64,000 nt of DNA from Diospyros lotus (taxonomy: Eukaryota; Streptophyta; Magnoliopsida; Ericales; Ebenaceae): positions 18,125,030 through 18,189,029 of the forward strand of contig NC_068346.1 of the NCBI RefSeq assembly GCF_014633365.1, written 5' to 3'. Shown here in pieces: positions 56,879 to 64,000 of the stretch. Positions within the stretch are counted from its first letter, which is position 1. Each line of letters starts with the position of its first letter. Made by a program: the position numbers and the translations under genes. The notes below the pieces were generated by a model. The model searched no databases. It saw nothing but the letters and a program-made list of their open reading frames with translations, and was not told where the DNA came from.

Positions 56879-59137
56879 TCATTGGAGCTTATTTTCTTCA
56901 CTTCTTCCTTTCAAGCTTTCTTTAGTGTTGTGTTCCTTAATGCTAAATTTGGATGACATCTAATGGGCTTGTATTTATACATTAATTATATTTTTGTATA
57001 AATCAATAAAAGACAAGGTTTTTTTTCATTCATATTTTCTCCAATCAATTAAATAAATGAGTCCCTGAATCTTCTATGTGAGAATTTTATTCTCAAGGTG
57101 TTGAGACTGTGTGACAAGATTTTCTGATAACAGAATTTCTTAAACTATTCCTAGTCCTTAGATTCTTTGGATGGGGATTCTTATTAATCGAGTATGCACT
57201 AGCACAAAGGTTACTATCTCGTTCAGTATGGGGATACCAATGGGAGGATGGTGTGTCACGTGCCATATAACATGAGATGTTGCTAGTAGACTCGTGGGTG
57301 GTTATTGGGGAATTATCAGTCGAATGTGACGCCGATGAATGATCATATGGCTTGGTGGATAATGGTCAAATCATTAGGTTACGATAGTATGCTGATCTTT
57401 AGACTTGAACCAGCACAGTTATTTTGTGTATTGGTGTGTGAGATTTGCTAATGAGATGAACTATCCAATTAGGAGGTGGGAATGTTCATCTATGTGTTTC
57501 TGTATTACTGCTATATGGAGACAGGTGTTGGGAATATGATTATTCGCCCTAGTCAGTATTTGATAGGGTGAACATCCTATGTAATTTACTATTGATATGA
57601 TGGGACAGTCCCTGCCTAAGACAGATTGAAAGTCAGGAAATATGTTTAATGGGGTGTCATCTAGTCACATTAATGAGGTTTGATACATAGTTGCTAAGTT
57701 TGTGAATTTGTCACTTCATGGCTTTTGCTCAATCAGGAGATTAGGTGATGAAAGGATTATAGCACACGATAATCATAAACTATAATAGGTTTATTTGAAA
57801 TGAGACTTCATTGCCACCTAGCTATACTATCATGAACCGTTGTTAGGCGTTATTTAGGAATTCTCAGAACATCATTAGGATTTGGAGAAGTTTCGGTAAT
57901 GGGTCAAAGGGTTAACCGATATTGAAAATGGTTTCGGTGTTATCTGATTGCTAGCAGGTAGTGAACCTAGGAAGTCACATATCATATAGTATTGTGTTTG
58001 GTATCAACATCTTGTTTTCTAAATGTCTCTGAAAATGGTTGGTCAAAAGTTGACCTTTGGCCCCTCCTGCTAATAGTGCATAGTTGAAATGCATAGTGCA
58101 TAGTTAAAATATATAGTGCATAGTAAATTGAATTATTACGCTGCATTATTGAGGGGGGGGCTACATGGTCATAAGGCTAGAATGAAATTGGGAGAAGAAG
58201 AAGAAAAATGGAGGGGGCATTAAATTAATAAAAGGTAGAGGCATGGCCTTTACGTTTCTCTCTTTTTCCCAACACACAATGATGCTCTCTTCTTCTTCTT
58301 TCTTCTTCCTTTGAAATTCTTCTACTATCATAAATATTTTATGTGTAATTGTTACGTGTAAAATTTTGAGACACGGGCATCGGTGATACGTAGATCTTTT
58401 GTGTCTAGCACAGGAAGAGATGATCGAAACGGTACCTTACTGCATACTAGATGTAGATAGACTAGGACCACCACAGCATGAGGTGGACACGGTCTCAATA
58501 CAGAGATTGTTTTTGTACCCCAACCTTACATCGGACAGCAGGTATGCATTTAATTATGTATTCAATTATTGAATATGCGTGTTGCTTAAATATCCAAGCT
58601 ATGTATGACATGTATATTATATTCCGTTGCGTGTATCTAATACACAATAAAAATTTTATTTTTATCTGTACCAACGTACTAGTGATTCCCTTTAATGGTA
58701 TGAAAGCCTCAACTTGGTATTTAATGTATATATGTTGATGTATGTGTCAAATATTGCATTTAACCGACTTGTCAGTTCTGGGAGCCAGATAACATGTTCT
58801 AATTGCTTCATTTTTATGATTGTGCGGTAATTCACATTGAAAATTAATACGGGGAATTAGATATGCTTGTTTGGAAGTCGAATTGTATTATTTGACATAC
58901 GCAGGATAAATGTTTTTAAAATTATTTTGAAATAGCAGAAGCGGATGTATGTTTAGGATGAGCATGGGCTCAGTATGAATTAATGTTACAAGGCTTCATT
59001 TGATTTAATTCAAATATGTAATAATTAATTCATTCGGGTGTGTACTGAGGCATAAGCCTATAGTAGTTTCTTTTAGTCTTTATTTTACAAAAGTTGTAAA
59101 TTGAAAATGACATCAAGGAGTTGATCGCAGTAGAAGC
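56879..59137. other. intergenic DNA, nothing recognised
   Basis: AT-rich to moderate sequence without gene or clear transposon ends. A short tandem block on ATAGTGCATAGTTxAAAT, about three copies, lies at 58073-58125. Confidence 0.5.
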
Positions 59138-61423
59138 TGTAACATCCCAAAATTTTGGAGATAAAAATAATAAATATTAATTCTGGTATTTGGAGTAATT
59201 ATTGAGTATTTGAGGAATTAAGAGAAGAATAATAATTTATGTTGTTTTGAGGAAATGAAAAATTAGGACAATTAATTATTTTATTTTATTTTGGAATATT
59301 TAAGAAATTATTAATTAGGGTGTAAGTGTAAGCTTTCGAAAATTTTGGAACGTAAGTGAAATAAGAATAAAGGTATCATGGGGTGCAAGGGTCGATTTCT
59401 AAAAATTATGGGGCGCTGGATTAATTTTGGAAAGTGGATTAAGGGTTAGGTTAAAATAAATTAAAAGCATATATAAGTTGAAGGCAATGACTAGCACGGG
59501 CGATCGCATGCGAGGTGCGAGTTAGAAACAGCAGGGCGCATGCGAGGCTGGGGAAGGATTTGTTGATTTTTTAGCAAAATCCTCCCTGAAACGACGTTGT
59601 TTCGGTGAGGTAGTGGTGTCTCCTAGCGGTTGCCTCAGTGGCCGCCACGTGGCTCTCCCCAAGCCACCCGTTTTGCACCTCATTTAAGCCCATTTCAGGC
59701 GTTTCCAAGCCAACAAGAACATAAGGAAAAAGTGGAAGAAGAGAGGACCCGGTGAGCAGCACGCACAAGGAAGAAAAATTCAAGAAAAGTAAGGAAAATT
59801 TGGTTTAATCTGTGATTAAAATGACCAGATAAGCTAAATAAATTATCAGAGCCTTGTGTACATGGGAATATCAATTTTACATGGTTGAAATTAATTATTT
59901 GGGCCCAAGAACTCATTATTTATCTTAATTATAATACTTCATAACGGAAGTGTGAAGGAAGCTTTGATCGGCTATTCGTAGGCAAGCTTCTAACCCTCTC
60001 CTTACGTTCTTAAGTTGTTATGTGTGTCATTATCATTTTTTATATTTTATTCCCTCCCTCACCGTAATTCGGTTCCACGCATTAATAATGCAAACCCGCG
60101 TGAAAACCTTCCGATGACTTATATTTTATTAATGGGTTCGTTGTTGATGGAGTGAGTTAAATAAATGGTTTCCTTGGTGTCGTTTCCTAGGTCTATCACG
60201 GGGCTTTGTATTGCTCCGCTTTCCTTGAGAATGATGCTAAACCCATTGGGCTAGGTTCTTAGATGAGTTAGATATGATCTTACTGGGTTGTGTTAAGGGT
60301 TTAAATGAGGAAGATGTAATATTTACTAATACGAATGTCGAGGTGGTTTCCTATGTATGAGAAGGGATAAAAGCAGGAATGGTATACTGATGTCTATGTT
60401 GTCAAGTGCATGAGAAGTCATGGGGAAAGGTTACGAAATGTTAATGTTGTTTCCAAAATAAAACAATTAAAATTTCTATGAGTGGAACGTTCGTGAATGC
60501 CGTTGACTATGAGACGGGAACAAAGAACGCTTCTGCAGGTGGCTTTCGAAGGAGACTTCCGAGGCAAACTTCCGAAGCTGACTAACAAGTTAATTCCGAA
60601 GCCCAGAAGGGCATTTCCGAAGGACTTCCGATGGGCTTCCTGATGTCTTCCGAAGGCTTTCGAGGTTTGTTTTCGAGGTTTCTTCCAACAGAGGATTGCT
60701 GGCCACTTGAGGTGGCCTAAAGGTATCTTCCGAAGGTAGCTTGCAGTAGCTTCCGAAGGTGCTGCAAGAGAATGGTTAGAAGGCTTGTGGGACTTTTCCC
60801 ACGAAGACCCTCCGACGCTTAAGTCAGTACGGAAGGAGTATTTACATGAGGAATGGAAAGGAAACAAAGATCTTCGGAAGGTAAGTAGTGAGAGAAAATA
60901 CCAGTGTTCAATTGATACATCCCTTCTGGAGTGTTAAGCTTAGCCTTATATAGAGATCGAGAATGGGCTGTACATGATTGTTCGGAAGTTAGCTTCCGAA
61001 GGGGTCTTCCGAAGCTCCCTAAAGAAGGATTCTTCGGAAGTCCTTCTTCCGAAGCTCCGTTCCGAAGCTATGCTGCCATCTGCTTCCGAAGCTATGCTCT
61101 AATCTTTCGAAGATGGCTTCCGAAGTTAGCTTTGCTTCATTTGACTTCCCTTCCAATTATTAGGGCACACCAGTTAAGTCTAAGGTATATAAGTCTAGTG
61201 TTGTCTATGTATGTCTAAGGGTGTAGGTACAAAGCCATTGACAGTCGACAGTGGGTCGTAGCAACCGATGGCTGAATGTATAGGCGCTAGTTATCAACTA
61301 TTGTGATAAGCTTTAGATGGGCCAAGAGAGCTGGTATCATCAGCTACCCGCCTTGGTGTATACATATCATGATGTTGTGTGTTGCATGGGGATTAGGTTG
61401 CAATCATTGGGGGACATGCTTTG
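59138..61423. repeat. TGTAACATCCC-type LTR sequence with TTCCGAA array
   Basis: The start TGTAACATCCCAAAATTTTGG is LTR-like on the plus strand, with a TATA-like TATATAAG near 59470 and a GAAACGACGTTGTTTC palindrome at 59588-59603. The later part, 60540-61130, is LTR-like on the minus strand: TATA-like CTATATAAGG at 60953-60944, leader motif at 60828-60806, and a dense TTCCGAA array. At least two LTR families are therefore joined or nested here; the inner edges are not resolved. Confidence 0.5.
60544..61133. repeat. TTCCGAA/TTCGGAA word array, about fifteen exact copies
   Basis: Fifteen copies by my count, mostly as CTTCCGAAGC or CTTCCGAAGG, with variants TTTCGAAG, TTCCGAGG and TTCCGATGG. They lie on both sides of the minus-strand TATA-like box and leader motif. 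Confidence 0.85.
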
Positions 61424-62206
61424 TGTAATGACCCGAATTTAGTTATTCTATATTTATCATGTCTTAATGTGTAGTATGTTATTTTTAGTGTTTATTCTTT
61501 AAGTATTGCGTATATGTTTGGAGTATCCAAAGGCATTTAATTCATATTCGGATAGGTTGGGGCATATCTGGATACCTCCATGAATTTTTGTGAGTGATAT
61601 CCAGATATGGGGGTGTAGCATTTGGATATGATTTGGTGGTATTCGGATGTGGTGGTGTAGTATCCGGATGTGGTTTGGTGTTATTCAGATGGTTTGAATA
61701 TATTCGGATGACTCTTTAAATTTTGGTGAGTGATATCCGGATGTGGGGTGAGACATCCGGATGCAAGATAGAAAAATTGGGATTTAGCTAAGGTTTTTTG
61801 AGTGTGATTTGAATCCTACACTAGCTGATTCGAATGGGGAAAGGATGATTCGAATGGGAGAGTAGGTGATTTGAATGGAGCTAAGGTTTTGGATTTCCAG
61901 TGTGCAATTTCTTCCTTGTGACCTGATTTTGACCTCGATGTAGTCCTAATATCAAAAAACTTAAAACATGAAATTTGTAGATCTTTCTCTTTTCTTTACA
62001 TATAATCTTTAATCACCTCAATTGGAGGTCGGATGAGAGAGTTATGCCAAAAATACGAAGATGTGTCAAATCTATCCAAAATGCCCATTTTCATTTAATT
62101 CCTCTCATTCGAAATTATCTACTATAGCATCCGAATGGGTCTTTTTGAGACTGAATTCCCAGACCATTTTGTCACCAAAATTAACTCCAGTCAGTGGTGG
62201 GAGCCT
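61424..62206 (+). repeat. TGTAATGACCCG-type LTR, 5' part, with ATCCGGAT words
   Basis: It opens TGTAATGACCCGAATTTAG. Between 61545 and 61765 the words ATCCGGAT and ATTCGGAT recur (six exact) together with TpG/CpA variants, followed by GATTCGAATG words to about 62140. It is interrupted by the solo LTR at 62207 and resumes at 63512. Confidence 0.55.
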
Positions 62207-63506
62207 TGTTAGGACAGTAGGTTCTATGGCACACACCAAGAGGGGGGGTGAATTGGTTATTTTAAAAACTTGATTTAAAACTTTGAAATCCTTTTGATTG
62301 AAAATAAAAATTCAATGCAAGTGAGGATAATGAAAAGCTAGCAATGATAAACAAATCAAAAAACATAAGCAAGAGAGAACACAAAGATTTATAGTGGTTC
62401 GGCTTAACCCAAGCCTAATCCACTACCTTAGCTCCTCATTAAGGATTTTTCAAACCATCCACTATCAACCCCCTACTCAATCCTAGTAGGTCATCTAGTC
62501 CGAGACTAGGAAATACAACCTCCCACTCAAATGGGCCCTCTAGCTACACAAGCTAGGAAAATAACAACGATACAAATGAAAGAGATAAGCTAAGAGTTAA
62601 CACTCTTAGTTACAAGTTCTCTCACAATGAAAACAAGGCTTAATAATAAATTTACAATGATAGAACAACAAAGCCTTGGAGAGAAAATATAACAGTGAAG
62701 GCGCAAATATTATAAGCTCGAGTAAAAATGATTTGAACTCTTTAGATCAACTCATTCCCATCCATTAGTCCTCTCTTGATCATCCATGACTTGTATTTAT
62801 AAGCTTCCCAAGAGATTGAAGAGAAATGTAGTCGTTTGTGACCGTTGGAGTTGAAAAACTAGCCGTTGGAAGCTTTCTGCAAAACACATAGTTGACAGAA
62901 GAAAATGCATAGTTGACTATTTTTACAAATAAAACAAAACATAGTCGACAGACAAAAATGCATAGTCGACTATCTTATAACACAAAAATCCCATAGTGGA
63001 CAGATACATATACACAGTCGACTATTGCAAAAATGTGAAGAAAATTTTGAATTTTATGAACAAAAATAGTCGACAGATGAAAGGCCATAATCGACTATCC
63101 TTACATGATAGTCGACAGACTGAAAAATAGTCGACAGATGCCTTAAATAGTCGACAGATCGAAATAGCATAGTCGACTATCCTTAAATATAGTCCACTAT
63201 CCTTAACAGCATAGTCGACTATTCTTAGGCATAGTCAACAGAATGAAACTCATAGTCGACTATTCTTTTGAAAACATTGAAAACTTAATATATCCTCATT
63301 TTGATATTTTGAAAGCAAGTTGAGATTATCAAAAGTATATTTTGAAACAAAACCTCACTCAACCATACTCAATATTTCTTCCATAAGATTTCATACCTTG
63401 CTTCAAAAATCATATATTACAAATTTGTTTTCTCATTCATATAATCCATAGAGATTGATTTTCATATAGTCATTATCAAAACCATTTTACTAAGAATAAA
63501 ATATCA
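62207..63506 (-). mobile_element. solo LTR of a SIRE/Maximus-like copia element, minus orientation (1.3 kb)
   Basis: It is flanked by perfect AGCCT duplications (62202-62206 and 63507-63511) with TG...CA ends. The minus-strand 3' end (CCAATTCACCCCCCCTCTTGG, then GTGTGTGCCATAGAACC and CCTAACA) matches the solo LTR at 39640-41296, so they are the same family in opposite orientation. It contains the GTCGAC array at 62890-63260. Confidence 0.82.
62890..63260 (-). repeat. GTCGAC word array: ten exact, sixteen in all
   Basis: Units of ATAGTCGACAG and ATAGTCGACTAT alternate irregularly. Six variants are present: GTTGAC twice, GTCAAC, ATCGAC, GTGGAC and GTCCAC. It is the counterpart of the array at 40228-40508. 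Confidence 0.85.
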
Positions 63507-63511
63507 AGCCT

Positions 63512-64000
63512 CTCATCTCATCTTGCCACATTTTGTTCCTTTACTAACCTTTGCTCTATACATATAAAACTGAGAGATGAGAGAAGAGAGAATTATTTTA
63601 ATTTCAGAGAGGTGATCGGGCATGAACAATGAAGAAGTGTCGTGAAAAAGAAGAAGAAGAGGAAGGAGAAGTTCTGTAGGCAAGCTCTTCCTTTCTTTTT
63701 TCCTTCCCTTGATTCCTTTGAGGTTCCTTAATTTAGTTTGCCCGGGTGAGTGGGCTGGTTCTCTGCTATGAATGTATAGATATACATATATATACATATA
63801 TACATGGTTGAGAAGTAAGGGTATACTTTGAGTTAAGTGGCAGAAGGGTGAATTATATACAGATATTGTCGAGATTCTATTTACATGGTGAGGCTCTTAA
63901 TTATGCTATTTGGCCGACACCTTGTGTATGGCTGAGTCTCCATGGCTTTTAATTCATTGTATATATATATATATATGTGCATGCATGGATAGTAAGTAGT
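63512..64000. other. continuation of the interrupted LTR, no gene
   Basis: It follows the AGCCT duplication and contains a purine-rich leader-like stretch (GAGAGATGAGAGAAGAGAG), TA-repeats at about 63778-63804 and (TA)n at 63958-63975. Nothing coding is seen. Confidence 0.45.

Noticed and set aside
62890..63260. Repeat-spacer look of the GTCGAC array, like a CRISPR
   Set aside because: The repeats are only 6-11 bp, spacing is irregular, there are no cas genes, and the context is a plant LTR.

Overview
The window is plant nuclear DNA, most likely from a dicot or other broad-leaved angiosperm. The reasons are AT-rich sequence, GT-AG introns, plant-type Ty1/copia and Ty3/gypsy chromovirus elements primed by initiator tRNA-Met, MITEs, and two recognisable host genes on the minus strand. 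The sequence alone does not name the species. There is no sign of an operon, CRISPR array, tRNA or rRNA gene.

Layout. 1-4103 holds two nested Ty3/gypsy remnants: a minus-strand gag with its LTR, inserted into a plus-strand pol that ends in a chromodomain and a 3' LTR. 5554-26931 is the 5' two thirds of a mitochondrial electron-transfer-flavoprotein:ubiquinone oxidoreductase (ETF-QO) gene. Eleven exons chain in frame to 425 residues. The remaining 3' exons (C-terminal Fe-S part) are not in the window and should lie to the left, beyond the nested retroelements. Its introns are swollen by transposons. Intron 1 (9.9 kb) carries a copia element with both LTRs and an inner solo-LTR-like insert, plus a broken gypsy gag-pol. 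Intron 8 (5.1 kb) carries a hAT-type MITE with a perfect 8-bp target duplication.

26932-49856 is a transposon landscape: MITE copies flanking ETF-QO exon 1, a 3-kb inverted-repeat insertion, several kilobase-scale TGTAA...TTACA LTRs in both orientations, a solo LTR of SIRE/Maximus type (39640-41296), and a gag-only LTR element (42524-47121) with a perfect GTACC target duplication. 49857-51852 is an apparently intact four-exon strictosidine synthase-like gene (419 residues). 51853-64000 is again LTR-derived, including a second SIRE-like solo LTR in inverse orientation (62207-63506, target duplication AGCCT).

Main unexplained signals. Several LTRs carry dense arrays of one short CpG-centred word each (GTCGAC, TTCCGAA/TTCGGAA, ATCCGGAT). 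A leader motif around ACTTAAGCGTCGGAGGGTC sits about 75-125 nt downstream of a TATA box in five LTR copies. A palindrome starting CTGGAATATT is shared by three giant LTRs. The ETF-QO gene also shows one non-canonical GC-AG intron. Exon edges were placed by reading phase and splice dinucleotides by eye; transposon edges are firm only where a target duplication or terminal repeat is stated.
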